From Lachnospiraceae bacterium (GTDB lineage Bacteria; Bacillota; Clostridia; Lachnospirales; Lachnospiraceae), in the NCBI GenBank assembly GCA_018384375.1, contig JAHAYJ010000029.1:1-64000 (forward strand): a DNA stretch of 64,000 nt, in the 5' to 3' direction. Each line of letters opens with the position of its first letter. Positions within the stretch are counted from its first letter, which is position 1. The position numbers were made by a program, and so were the translations under genes. The notes beneath the pieces are model-generated. The model had not been told where the DNA came from. It saw only the letters and a list, made by a program, of their open reading frames with translations, and did not search any database. Positions 14,925 through 23,896 of this stretch are shown here, piece after piece.

Positions 14925-16745
14925 TTATGAATCCTGGTTCAGAATCTTCATAAACTCCTCGCCTGTAATTGTCTCCTTTTCATACAGATACTTGGAAATC
15001 TCGTGAAGCTTGGGCATATTCTCAGAAAGCAGCTTCTCTGCTTTTTCATACTGAGTCTTGACTACCTGAATGACCTTTTTGTCAATTTCCTTTGCCGTAT
15101 CCTGTGAGCAGGCAAGTGCGGTGTCCCCGCCCATGTACTGATTGGTTACAGTCTCTAACGCCACCATACCGAAATCATCACTCATACCGTATCTGGTAAT
15201 CATGGCTCTTGCAAGCTTGGTTGCCTGTTCAATGTCATTGGATGCCCCTGTGGTAATGGAGTGGAAGATCAGTTCCTCCGCTACCCGGCCGCCGGTAAAG
15301 GTTGCAATCTTGTTTTCAATTTCTTCCTTGCTCATCAGATTATGTTCGCCTTCATCCACCTGCATGGTGTATCCAAGTGCTCCTGATGTTCTGGGAATAA
15401 TCGTGATCTTGGTAACCGGTGCCGAATGTGTCTGAAGCGCTGCCACCAGCGCATGTCCCACCTCATGATAGGATACGATCAGCTTTTCCTTGTCGGAAAG
15501 CACCTTATTTTTCTTCTGGTAGCCCGCAATGACAACCTCAATACTTTCCTCCAGATCTGACTGTGTCACAAACGCTCTTCCCTCACGCACTGCACGGAGC
15601 GCAGCCTCATTAACCATGTTGGCAAGCTCTGCACCGGAGGCCCCGGAGGCTGCTCTCGCAATGGCATTAAAATCAATATCATCCCCAAGCTTTACCTTCT
15701 TGGCATGTACCTTAAGGATCGCCTCACGTCCTGCCAGATCCGGCAATTCTACGGGAACACGTCTGTCAAATCTTCCGGGACGAAGAAGTGCCGGATCAAG
15801 GGACTCCGGCCGGTTGGTAGCTGCCAGAATGACAACACCCTTAGAACCGTCAAAGCCATCCATCTCCGTCAAGAGCTGGTTCAGCGTCTGCTCTCTTTCA
15901 TCATTTCCTCCCATCCCGCCGGTATCACGCTTTTTACCGATGGTATCAATCTCGTCAATAAATACGATGCAGGGTGCTTTTTCATTTGCCTGCTTAAACA
16001 GATCTCTTACCTTTGCTGCACCCATGCCCACAAACATCTCTACAAATTCAGAGCCGGAAATAGAGAAGAACGGAACATTGGCTTCCCCTGCCACTGCTTT
16101 TGCAAGCAGTGTCTTACCGGTTCCGGGAGGGCCAACCAGCAGTGCCCCTTTTGGCATGGATGCACCGATTTCCTGATATTTCTGCGGATTATGGAGAAAA
16201 TCTACGATCTCCTTCAGAACTTCCTTTGCCTCATCCTCTCCTGCCACATCACTAAAATTAATCCCTGTCGTGGATTCCACATATATTTTGGCATTGCTCT
16301 TTCCAAACTGCATGGAAGGTATTCCGCCTCCCATTTTTTTCATAATTCTGGAAGACATCCATTGTCCCAGAGCCACAAAAATGACGATTGGCAATACCCA
16401 GCTGATGATAAAGCTTAAGAAAGGAGACATTTCTTCCTCTACAACTCTTCCAAACTGACAGCCTGATGCCCTCAGCCGGTCTACCAGTTCCGGATCATCA
16501 AACGTCGTGGTCTGATAAAATGCCGGTTTCTCTGCTTTATCGACAAAATAAATATAGTCTCCTTCTATCTGTACCTTATCAACCTGCTTTTCCTCTACCA
16601 TGTTTAAAAAGGTTCCATAGTCCACTGTTTCCACCTGCTGCCGCAAGATTTTGGGAAACAGCAATACATTTAAAAGCATCATGACAATCATGACAATCAC
16701 ATAGTAAAAAATGAGCGGCTTCTTTGGTTGCTTCACTTCCTTCAT
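14925..16745 (-). CDS. ftsH: ATP-dependent zinc metalloprotease FtsH
   Basis: Membrane-anchored AAA+ protease that degrades unneeded or misfolded membrane and cytosolic proteins as a hexamer. Two N-terminal transmembrane segments (about 11-30 and 108-127) bracket an extracytoplasmic domain. Walker A GPPGTGKT is at 205-212, Walker B IVFIDEID near 260-267, the arginine-finger region RPGRFDRR near 322-329, and the zinc site HEVGH at 427-431 (HExGH is usual). The 606-residue length is normal. GGGAGGG lies upstream of the ATG. It follows a GT2 gene by 16 bases, an unexpected operon partner. Confidence 0.96.
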   Translation of the reverse strand: MKEVKQPKKPLIFYYVIVMIVMMLLNVLLFPKILRQQVETVDYGTFLNMVEEKQVDKVQIEGDYIYFVDKAEKPAFYQTTTFDDPELVDRLRASGCQFGRVVEEEMSPFLSFIISWVLPIVIFVALGQWMSSRIMKKMGGGIPSMQFGKSNAKIYVESTTGINFSDVAGEDEAKEVLKEIVDFLHNPQKYQEIGASMPKGALLVGPPGTGKTLLAKAVAGEANVPFFSISGSEFVEMFVGMGAAKVRDLFKQANEKAPCIVFIDEIDTIGKKRDTGGMGGNDEREQTLNQLLTEMDGFDGSKGVVILAATNRPESLDPALLRPGRFDRRVPVELPDLAGREAILKVHAKKVKLGDDIDFNAIARAASGASGAELANMVNEAALRAVREGRAFVTQSDLEESIEVVIAGYQKKNKVLSDKEKLIVSYHEVGHALVAALQTHSAPVTKITIIPRTSGALGYTMQVDEGEHNLMSKEEIENKIATFTGGRVAEELIFHSITTGASNDIEQATKLARAMITRYGMSDDFGMVALETVTNQYMGGDTALACSQDTAKEIDKKVIQVVKTQYEKAEKLLSENMPKLHEISKYLYEKETITGEEFMKILNQDS

Positions 16746-16761
16746 CGGTACCCTCCCGGTC

Positions 16762-17595
16762 TTAAGCAGACCTGATCCATTTCACTTTATTAGTCTTATC
16801 ATGCGCAAAGGACAGATAAAACATCTGAATCCTGAGTTTATTTTCCTCATACAGATCAATTGCTTTGTATAGATCTCTGTAATGATCAAACAAAATTCGC
16901 TTGGTTCGAATGGACTGCTGGAAATTCACCTGTGTATCTACAAGGCTTCCCTTCGTCTTTACATAGTAATAAAGAGGCTTTCTGATCACGCCAACCTTTC
17001 CCACATACTGCAGATATTCCAGATTGAACTGAAAGTCCTCACACCAATCAAGTTGGAGGGAACACTTAAGAGCAAAGGTTCTGATGATATCCGCCCGGAA
17101 AAATTTATTCCAGAGAACGCCATAATAAAAATTCGCGGGGGCTTCCATCATATATTCTGCATACTTCATTCTGGTGATCACAGGACCTGCATCAATATGT
17201 CCCTTGGTATAAATCCGTCTCCCGCATACTCTGTAAAAATCAGATATCACCATATCACAGCCAAAGGTAAGTGCTGTATTGACAAATTCCTCCGTTGCCT
17301 GCTTTACAAGCCAGTCATCACCGTCCACAAACTGGAAATAATCTCCCTTTGCCTGCTCCATTGCCACATTTCTGCTGTCTGACACGCCGCTGTTTTCCTT
17401 TTCTATGTACCGGAAGCGGGAATCCCGCTGTGCATATTTTTTGATGATCCTATCTGTATGATCACTACTTCCGTCATTCACTACAAGAACTTCAATATTG
17501 GAATAGCTTTGGTTCTGAATGCTGCGAAGACATCTCTCAATCGTTTTTTCACCATTATAGACCGGCACGATAATACTCACCAATGGCTGTGCCAT
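16762..17595 (-). CDS. Family 2 glycosyltransferase
   Basis: A GT-A-fold enzyme of about 277 residues: SIIVPVYNGEKTIERCL at the N-terminus, nucleotide-binding VNDGSSDHTD near 37, and DGDDW (DxD-like) near 92. It resembles EpsH/WcaA-type transferases for exopolysaccharide or cell-wall glycans; the sugar is not predictable. I chose the ATG at 17595, 8 bases after GAGGGAG; an in-frame ATG 6 bases earlier and a GTG before it sit too close to that site. It is directly upstream of ftsH. Confidence 0.85.
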   Translation of the reverse strand: MAQPLVSIIVPVYNGEKTIERCLRSIQNQSYSNIEVLVVNDGSSDHTDRIIKKYAQRDSRFRYIEKENSGVSDSRNVAMEQAKGDYFQFVDGDDWLVKQATEEFVNTALTFGCDMVISDFYRVCGRRIYTKGHIDAGPVITRMKYAEYMMEAPANFYYGVLWNKFFRADIIRTFALKCSLQLDWCEDFQFNLEYLQYVGKVGVIRKPLYYYVKTKGSLVDTQVNFQQSIRTKRILFDHYRDLYKAIDLYEENKLRIQMFYLSFAHDKTNKVKWIRSA

Positions 17596-17685
17596 GCTCA
17601 TCACTCCCTCATTTTTGCCAAATATCTATCAAGCAATTTACCGCTCTTTCGCCCAAAAGTCAATTATGGGTTTCTAAACAATTTA

Positions 17686-18750
17686 TTAAATAAAATATTT
17701 TTCCTTTATCCTGATCCCTTCCGGATTAAAATCCGGCTCCAGTGCCTTTTTGATCAGCCCAAACTCCTCCGGATAAATACAGTTCGGCAGACTATTCTCC
17801 TTTATGCCTTGCAGAATCTCCTCATAGTCCATAAAAATAACCTCCTCCACTTCACTTTCCTGAAGGTCCAGTTCCTCTATCTTTACAGGCTTTTCGTAGA
17901 GATAAACCGCACTGATTTCATGATCGACAAACATTTCTCCCCAAAATTCCTTTTCAAAATAGCCCTCATGGAATCCAATAAACCGAAAATCCTCCGGCTT
18001 TGCCGCAATACCGAGTTCTTCACCGATTTCCCTTACAGCAGAAACTTCATAGCTGTCTCCGGCATGCATATGACCTGCGGAAGAAATGTCATAATGTCCG
18101 GGATAGGAATCCTTCTTTTTACTGCGTTTTTGCAGCAGGACATCCACGCCGCCGTCCTCCCGCCTTCTGATCACCCACATATGAACCGTGCGGTGGAAAT
18201 CGCCACTCCTGTGCACCATGCTTCGTTCCTTCACATGACCGGTAGGCGTTCCGTCCGGCTTGCAGATATCAAACAACTCCAGTTCCTTTCCGTCAAGGGC
18301 AGCCCTGTACCATGTTCCATCCTTTTTGTAACTGAGCTTCAATGAAAAGAATGGCACTTCTCTTCGAAGCAGATCAAGAAACAGCACATCGCCATCCCAC
18401 AGGTTCAGACTCTCGATTTTATCCTTTTCAATCCACTGAAGCGTTCCCTCATCACAGGATGTCAGGCTTCCTTCAAATGCATCTGCCGTATAAAGACACA
18501 TGTATTCGGTAGGGGCATCTTCGCTGCAAAAGGTAACGATCCCCCGGAACCGATAAGCAAAAAGGGTAAGACCGGTCTCCTCCTTCACCTCGCGAAGAAG
18601 GCACTCCTCCGGGCTTTCGCCCGGCTCAAAGTGCCCTCCTACGCCAATCCATTTATCTTTATTGATATCATTTTCTTTGGAAACCCTGTGCAGCATCAGA
18701 TACCGGTCATCCTGTTCTATATAGCACAGTGTTGTCATCGGACTTTTCAT
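17686..18750 (-). CDS. Tandem NUDIX protein: MutT-type domain fused to an isopentenyl-isomerase/YfcD-type NUDIX domain
   Basis: Two NUDIX hydrolase domains in one 354-residue chain. Domain 1 (~1-145) has a perfect NUDIX box at 39-61 (GHFEPGE...REVKEETGL), like 8-oxo-dGTP diphosphatases. Domain 2 (~155-330) has a box at 226-248 (GHMHAGD...REIGEELGI) in which the first Glu is Asp, with the LFDICKPDGTPTG and HRTVHMWV entry typical of IDI-like/YfcD hydrolases. Each may clean up a different pyrophosphate-linked substrate. Its start overlaps the yqeY stop (TGATG), so the genes are coupled. Confidence 0.85.
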   Translation of the reverse strand: MKSPMTTLCYIEQDDRYLMLHRVSKENDINKDKWIGVGGHFEPGESPEECLLREVKEETGLTLFAYRFRGIVTFCSEDAPTEYMCLYTADAFEGSLTSCDEGTLQWIEKDKIESLNLWDGDVLFLDLLRREVPFFSLKLSYKKDGTWYRAALDGKELELFDICKPDGTPTGHVKERSMVHRSGDFHRTVHMWVIRRREDGGVDVLLQKRSKKKDSYPGHYDISSAGHMHAGDSYEVSAVREIGEELGIAAKPEDFRFIGFHEGYFEKEFWGEMFVDHEISAVYLYEKPVKIEELDLQESEVEEVIFMDYEEILQGIKENSLPNCIYPEEFGLIKKALEPDFNPEGIRIKEKYFI

Positions 18751-19196
18751 CAGCCAAGCATCTCTCCCACAATTTTATTGACCAGACCGCCATCTGCTCT
18801 TCCCTTGACCCTGGGCATCAGTTCCTTCATGACCTTCCCCTTATCCTTGCCGGAGGGCTCTGTGATGCCCAGCGCTGCAAGCACTTCCTTCACCTGCTCA
18901 CGGATTGCCTCCTCGCTCATCTCCTCCGGTGCAAATTCCTGATAAACGTCAAGCCTTAGCTGACATGCCTGCTTAATGTCGTCTCTTCCTTCCGGCGCAA
19001 GCTCCATGGTTTCCTTGGTCTGCTTGATCTCCTTCTTAACGACCTCAAATTCCTCTGCCTCCGTAAGATCTGCTCTTTTGTCAATTGCCTTATTCTTCAG
19101 TGCGGAGAGAAGCATGGAAAGGGCATCCTTTCTATCCTTATCTCTGTTCTTCATTGCTTCCACCATCTGGGAGCGTACCGTTTCAATCATGCTCAT
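18750..19196 (-). CDS. yqeY: GatB/YqeY domain protein
   Basis: A 148-residue protein matching the YqeY family: ALSMLLSALKNKAIDK, an EEAIREQVKEVLAALGITEPSGKDKGKVMKELMPRVKGRADGGLVNKIVGEML-type tail (here cited only in part as GKVMKELMPRVKG). The fold resembles the tRNA-interacting tail of GatB, but the role in the cell is uncertain. It lies 18 bases after holA and is coupled to the tandem NUDIX gene, forming a holA-yqeY-nudix operon. Confidence 0.88.
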   Translation of the reverse strand: MSMIETVRSQMVEAMKNRDKDRKDALSMLLSALKNKAIDKRADLTEAEEFEVVKKEIKQTKETMELAPEGRDDIKQACQLRLDVYQEFAPEEMSEEAIREQVKEVLAALGITEPSGKDKGKVMKELMPRVKGRADGGLVNKIVGEMLG

Positions 19197-19214
19197 AATT
19201 TTTACTTCCTTTCC

Positions 19215-20192
19215 TTATTTCGTGCTGTATTTAATGATCAGGAGCTCTACGCTCATGTTGTCATTCATTTTTCCGGTTTTGATTGCTTCCTCTGCTGCCA
19301 CGCAGGCCTCCACTGCATCCCGCAGCTCCTCCCTCTGAAATCTTGATGCCTGGGTCACATATTTTCCGGCGATAAAACCGGGCAGACCGACCTTCTCCCC
19401 GATTGCCTTATTCTGATACCCTTTCCCGCCAAGCTCCTTCACCTGTAAAAGAAGATTGAACTGTCTTGCGATCAGAAAGAGGATCCGCATGGGCGGCTCC
19501 TTTAACGCCAGAAGCTCATAGTAAAGCTCCAGGGCCTGTTTCTGCTTCTTATCCGCGATGGCATTTACCATATCAAAAATGTGACTGCTAAGACGTTTGG
19601 TGCAGATTTCTTCGATATCCGCTTCGGTAATGGCTTCCTTTTCCATGCAATAGCAGAAAAGCTTCTCGGTTTCCTTGCGGATGTTTTCCATATCGGTACC
19701 GGTCTTCTCCAAAAGATAGTTTAATGCGCTTTCGGATATCTTTTTGTTTTCCTTTTTTACCATGCTTAGTATCCAGCGCTTTAAGGTATTCTCATCCTGA
19801 ATGGCAAATTCCACCACGCAGCCCTTTGCCGCAATCGTCTTATACAGCTTGCTGCGCTTATCAATCTCCGTCTCTACCAGAAGAAAATAGACAGTCTGCG
19901 CCGGAACTGCCAGATATTCCGCAAGCTGCTCCCCGCCGCTCTTGAGAAGACCGCTGTCCTCAATCACGATCAGTCTGCGCTCTGCAAAAAAGGGCAGTGT
20001 CTCTGCCTGATCAATGATCTCCCCTATGGAGATATCCTTTCCTTCATAATAATGATAATTCATGGAATCATCACCGATGATGGCTTCCTTCAGCTTATCT
20101 CTGTACTGTTTGCGAAGATAAGCCTCCTCCCCATAGAGCAGATAAAGGTGATTCAGTTGTCCCGTTTTTATATCCTGAATAAGACGCTGCAC
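19215..20192 (-). CDS. holA: DNA polymerase III subunit delta
   Basis: The delta subunit is the wrench of the clamp loader that opens the sliding clamp. The 325-residue length is typical. The N-terminal HLYLLYGEEAYLRKQY and later KRWILSMVKKE, LSSHIFDMVNAI and PMRILFLIARQFNLLLQ blocks match HolA. The start is GTG at 20192, preceded by AGAGG. It heads the holA-yqeY-nudix run and diverges from the HAD phosphatase gene. Confidence 0.92.
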   Translation of the reverse strand: MQRLIQDIKTGQLNHLYLLYGEEAYLRKQYRDKLKEAIIGDDSMNYHYYEGKDISIGEIIDQAETLPFFAERRLIVIEDSGLLKSGGEQLAEYLAVPAQTVYFLLVETEIDKRSKLYKTIAAKGCVVEFAIQDENTLKRWILSMVKKENKKISESALNYLLEKTGTDMENIRKETEKLFCYCMEKEAITEADIEEICTKRLSSHIFDMVNAIADKKQKQALELYYELLALKEPPMRILFLIARQFNLLLQVKELGGKGYQNKAIGEKVGLPGFIAGKYVTQASRFQREELRDAVEACVAAEEAIKTGKMNDNMSVELLIIKYSTK

Positions 20193-20284
20193 GTTAAACC
20201 TCTGTTCCCATAGCTTTTCTATAAAAGAATACCACGTTCCCGGGAAAAATAAAATTAAATCTTCAAATTTTATTCCACTATTTA

Positions 20285-20293
20285 TGCTATAAT
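20285..20293 (+). promoter_or_regulatory. Extended -10 promoter of the HAD phosphatase gene
   Basis: TGC followed by a perfect TATAAT (20288-20293) forms an extended -10 element about 40 bases before the ATG. No good -35 box is at the usual distance, which such promoters tolerate. Confidence 0.5.
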
Positions 20294-20332
20294 CATAATT
20301 GAAAATTTTTATACAAACGGATGGAAATACTC

Positions 20333-21157
20333 ATGAATCAATACAAACTGATTGCATTTGATATGGATGGCACCTTATTAAATTCTGAAAAGAAAATCTC
20401 CCCGGAAACCCTGGCCTCCATCCACCATGCTTTTGCAGTGGGAAAAGAGGTTGTTCTTTCTACCGGAAGATGCCTTCCGGAACTGCAGGAATACCTTTCT
20501 CTCATTCCCGAGTTAAGATATATTGTCTGCACCAGTGGTGCCCTTGTCTACGACATGAAGGAAAAGCAGGCAATCTATTCAAATGCCCTGGCTGAAGAAA
20601 CAGTCAAACAAATTATAGAAATTAGCCAAATGGAAGATGTGATGCTTCATTTTCTTACAACGGAATCTATTGTTGAAAGGGATAAGGTCAGCCATATGCA
20701 GGATTATGAAATGGGCATATACCAGCCAATGTTTCAAAAGACCACCAGAAAAGTGGATGATATTGCCGCCTATTTTCTGTCCCATCCCTCTCCGATAGAA
20801 AAGATCAATATCTATCACACCGATCCCGAGGCAAGAAGCCGCACCATGAATCGCCTAAAAAAATATCCGCTGGAATTGATTTTTGCTGAGAGCAGTTCTT
20901 TGGAGTGTTCCTCCATCGGTGCTACAAAGGGAAATGGTCTGCAAAAATTATGTGACCATTTACATATTTCCATGGCAGAGGTCATTGCTGTGGGGGATGC
21001 CGATAATGATCTCGATGTTCTGGGACGAGCCGGCCTCTCCATTGCCATGGAAAATGCAAACCCAAACGTCCGGCGACTATGTAAAGTAACGGTAGCAGAC
21101 AATGATCATAATGGCTGCAAGGAAGCCATTGATCACTATCTGCTCCGCCAACAATAA
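20333..21157 (+). CDS. Cof-type HAD-IIB phosphatase
   Basis: A 274-residue member of the Cof/HAD-IIB family, which dephosphorylates sugar phosphates and similar small metabolites in the cytosol. Motif I is FDMDGTLLN near residue 7, with catalytic aspartates; motif II is the VLSTGR serine/threonine; motif IV is VGDADNDLDVL near the C-terminus, after the KGNGLQKL lysine region (motif III). I chose the ATG at 20333; a second in-frame ATG 12 bases earlier is possible, and neither has a strong ribosome site. It is followed 21 bases later by a DinB-like gene. Confidence 0.9.
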   Translation: MNQYKLIAFDMDGTLLNSEKKISPETLASIHHAFAVGKEVVLSTGRCLPELQEYLSLIPELRYIVCTSGALVYDMKEKQAIYSNALAEETVKQIIEISQMEDVMLHFLTTESIVERDKVSHMQDYEMGIYQPMFQKTTRKVDDIAAYFLSHPSPIEKINIYHTDPEARSRTMNRLKKYPLELIFAESSSLECSSIGATKGNGLQKLCDHLHISMAEVIAVGDADNDLDVLGRAGLSIAMENANPNVRRLCKVTVADNDHNGCKEAIDHYLLRQQ

Positions 21158-21178
21158 TAAACAAAGAGGTGAAGAGAT

Positions 21179-21694
21179 ATGGCATTATGTGATGATATCA
21201 GATACTTGACAAACAGAGCCTTATGGGAAACTGAAAATCTCATGAAGTGCATCCCTGATGAGTTGTGGACCAAGCGGTATGACGGCATTCCCATGTGGAA
21301 ATACCTCTATCACATGTTGTATTCCATGGACAGATGGTATATCAATCCCTATGACCCTGCCTATCAAAATCCGGAATTTCATACAGAAACACTGGCCGAT
21401 CTAAATGTCATCCCAAAGGATGAGTGTCTGGAACGGGAACAGCTTGAAGAGTATTTTTTTAAAATCAGAAGTAAAATACAGGAATATATTGAGCAATTAA
21501 AGGATGAAGATCTCTCAAATCCACCTCAGGACTGTGATATGTCCAGATTCCTTTTAATTTTAGGTCAGTTTCGTCATTGGCACCGTCATATGGGAGTTAT
21601 CTATGGCTTTATCATAGAAGATGCGGGTAAATGGCCTTATGTTCTTAATATGCTTGGGAAATATCCCAATGAGCCAATGCCAAACTTTTTCTGA
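21179..21694 (+). CDS. DinB-superfamily-like protein
   Basis: A 171-residue helical protein with a DinB-like pattern: an early TENLMKCIPDELW, a histidine in YLYHMLYSMDRWYINP, and a later HWHRHMGVI cluster. Those histidines match the metal-binding positions of the DinB/YfiT four-helix bundle, which includes thiol transferases. AGAGGTGAAG precedes the ATG. It follows the HAD gene closely, so they probably share a transcript. The function is unknown. Confidence 0.7.
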   Translation: MALCDDIRYLTNRALWETENLMKCIPDELWTKRYDGIPMWKYLYHMLYSMDRWYINPYDPAYQNPEFHTETLADLNVIPKDECLEREQLEEYFFKIRSKIQEYIEQLKDEDLSNPPQDCDMSRFLLILGQFRHWHRHMGVIYGFIIEDAGKWPYVLNMLGKYPNEPMPNFF

Positions 21695-21748
21695 CATGCA
21701 TAACTTTACTCCTGTATGCATATATTACTAACAGGAGGAGATGTTTTT

Positions 21749-21820
21749 ATGTTGGCGTGGGTTACACTTTTGATACAAACACTGAAAAAGAACAGGACAG
21801 AAAAACGGTCACCTCAATGA
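21749..21820 (+). CDS. Possible 23-residue membrane peptide
   Basis: A perfect AGGAGGAG ribosome site stands before an ATG opening a 23-codon ORF: a hydrophobic start (MLAWVTLLIQTL) followed by a strongly basic tail (KKNRTEKRSPQ). That is the profile of small membrane peptides, including some type I toxins, but length alone proves little. The stop lies inside the hairpin of the following terminator. It could also be a leader peptide remnant. Confidence 0.35.
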   Translation: MLAWVTLLIQTLKKNRTEKRSPQ

Positions 21821-21837
21821 GATGACCGTATCTTTTT
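21805..21837. terminator. Bidirectional rho-independent terminator
   Basis: ACGGTCA (21805-21811) and TGACCGT (21823-21829) form the stem, with TTTTT on the plus side and TTTTT on the minus side after the preceding A-run. It ends the plus-strand HAD-DinB transcript and the minus-strand kinase gene. Confidence 0.75.
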
Positions 21838-23656
21838 ACTTCTCCTTCTTTGGCTGACTCCCTACCGGTATCCGTATGGTTACCTCTGTTCCCTTCCCGG
21901 GGCTGCTCTTAATCATTAGACTTCCCTGTAGCATGCTTTCCAGGCGGAATCGAACATTTCTGATTCCCACTGAATCCTCTTTTTTGCATTCTTCCGGTAC
22001 AAAACCGGCACCATCGTCCGTAATCGTTATGATGATGTTATTCTCCTCACGAATGGTATGAAGCCATACCGTTCCTTTTCTTCCATGCTCCACCAGTCCA
22101 TGCTTGATTGCATTTTCTATAATAGGCTGTATCGTAAGCGGTGGAATCTGAAAATTTGATTCCTCAATATCCTTTTCAAACGTAATCACATCCGGAAATC
22201 TGAGCTGCTCTAATGAGACATAATCCACTACCTGCTCCAGTTCCCTTGAGAAATCAATCAGCCCTTCCTCCTCAATGATTTTAATATTTCTCCTTAAATA
22301 TCGTGAAAAAAGGATCAGGGCATCATCGGCCTTTTCCGCATCATATTTGCAGTATCCGCTGATTGCCGTAAGAACATTAAAAATAAAATGAGTCCGGATC
22401 TGGCTCATCATGGTGGTGATACGTCGCTGCGTCAGTTTCCGCTCGTTCTCTGCCAACTGCCTGTCCTTTTCTGCAAGCTGCATTTCCTGCTCACTGTAGT
22501 TGAACATGGTAGCGATCCCCATAAATACAATATACAGGAGAAATGCCAGCAGGGAAAAAAGCAGACCGGACGAATTCCCCTTAATATAGAATGCAGCCAC
22601 ATCAGCGATTACCCCTACCACACAGATAAGAGGAAGCTTTTTCCCTATTAACATTTTAAACTTCTGGGGATATTTAACCCGTTCCAGAATGATAGTTCCG
22701 ATTGCAGCAGCCGCCCCCACAGCAATCACAATGTGAGTGACAAACAAAGTTTCGCGTAGATCTCTCACTCCAAAGAATTGAAGCAATAGCTGTATCAGGC
22801 ACATTAAGGATGCCACAATACAATAACCATCCAAAATGTTACGACTTACCTTGCTTAACCTGTCCTCCAGCCACTTGATCAAAGGCACGATACCCAGCAT
22901 CAGCATCGTGATCGATACGTAAAACAGAAGTATCGGCCTGTTGGGGAGCATAAAAGGAGTAAATCTTGTATCTGTCAGTCTCCAGAGCCCCATCATGACT
23001 GAAAACATGCCAAGGGCTGCCAGACTTTTGCCACGATGCTTCTTAATCAGGTTATACCCTGCGACACAGATGAAGACAATTCCCACAAAAACAGCCATAC
23101 CTCCCAGGATAAGCTGCGGCAGATCTCTGGATAGTCTGTCATTGTAGATCGCCATCTGCGAGCCTATCAAAAATTCAACCTCTCTGTCACGAAAGCTCTC
23201 ATACACAGGCGTAATAGTAACGCGGATTTCCTTCCCGATATCTTCACGATAAAGGGGAATCATCACCCAGTTACTACCCACTGTCTTACTGATCCAGTTT
23301 TCCCCGGAAGGTTTCAGACTGTAAATATTCTGCCCGTCCAGATAGACATCCACATATTGATGTACCGTATAAAAGGCAAGGTGCGTATCGCTGTAAAGTG
23401 TTTCACTAATAGAAAAAGTATACTCCTTCCTAACACCAATCGGCGCATCCACATCCCGGATTTCCCTGCAGGAATAGTCATCGATTCGAGTAAACCCTGA
23501 ATCCTTTCTGCTTCGCTTTATCTCCACATTATCCGTCACACATAATAACACCAAAAGAGCCATCAGCGCCAGCCCGGCACCAATCGACAGCACGATTGAT
23601 AGTTTGGATAAATCAATATTTCGTTTCGGTTTATCTCCTCTTTCTAAATCCGGCAT
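21836..23656 (-). CDS. LytS/YesM-type membrane sensor histidine kinase, orphan
   Basis: A 606-residue kinase. One N-terminal membrane segment (about 20-42), an extracytoplasmic beta-rich domain (~50-185, including DVYLDGQNIYSL), then about seven membrane segments (~190-385) in a 7TMR-like array, a coiled coil rich in LAEKDRQLAENERKL, the phospho-acceptor region SQIRTHFIFNVLTAIS (His_kinase PF06580) and an HATPase domain with QPIIENAIKHG and ITDDGAGF. No response regulator is adjacent. Such kinases normally pair with LytTR or AraC-type regulators; the lone LytTR gene at 40024 is one candidate. AAGGAG precedes the ATG. Confidence 0.88.
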   Translation of the reverse strand: MPDLERGDKPKRNIDLSKLSIVLSIGAGLALMALLVLLCVTDNVEIKRSRKDSGFTRIDDYSCREIRDVDAPIGVRKEYTFSISETLYSDTHLAFYTVHQYVDVYLDGQNIYSLKPSGENWISKTVGSNWVMIPLYREDIGKEIRVTITPVYESFRDREVEFLIGSQMAIYNDRLSRDLPQLILGGMAVFVGIVFICVAGYNLIKKHRGKSLAALGMFSVMMGLWRLTDTRFTPFMLPNRPILLFYVSITMLMLGIVPLIKWLEDRLSKVSRNILDGYCIVASLMCLIQLLLQFFGVRDLRETLFVTHIVIAVGAAAAIGTIILERVKYPQKFKMLIGKKLPLICVVGVIADVAAFYIKGNSSGLLFSLLAFLLYIVFMGIATMFNYSEQEMQLAEKDRQLAENERKLTQRRITTMMSQIRTHFIFNVLTAISGYCKYDAEKADDALILFSRYLRRNIKIIEEEGLIDFSRELEQVVDYVSLEQLRFPDVITFEKDIEESNFQIPPLTIQPIIENAIKHGLVEHGRKGTVWLHTIREENNIIITITDDGAGFVPEECKKEDSVGIRNVRFRLESMLQGSLMIKSSPGKGTEVTIRIPVGSQPKKEK

Positions 23657-23896
23657 AAAAGTTCTCCTTCTGTTCTTCCACTTCTATCTGCTCTTTTTAA
23701 TATCCGGTTTCTTACATCTGCTATCAGTAATTATAAGGAATTATACCATACCGGTCCACATTTTCCCATCTCTCATTCCGGAATCTATCTTCATATTCCG
23801 GCTTACACCGGGAACTAATGCACTCATATACTTTCAGCCTGATTTCCCATGCAGTTGATGTAGCTTACAGGCATGAAGAAAAGAGATTGGAATTTC

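Noticed and set aside
15529-16176. Long plus-strand ORFs antisense to ftsH
   Set aside because: ftsH motifs explain the region fully.
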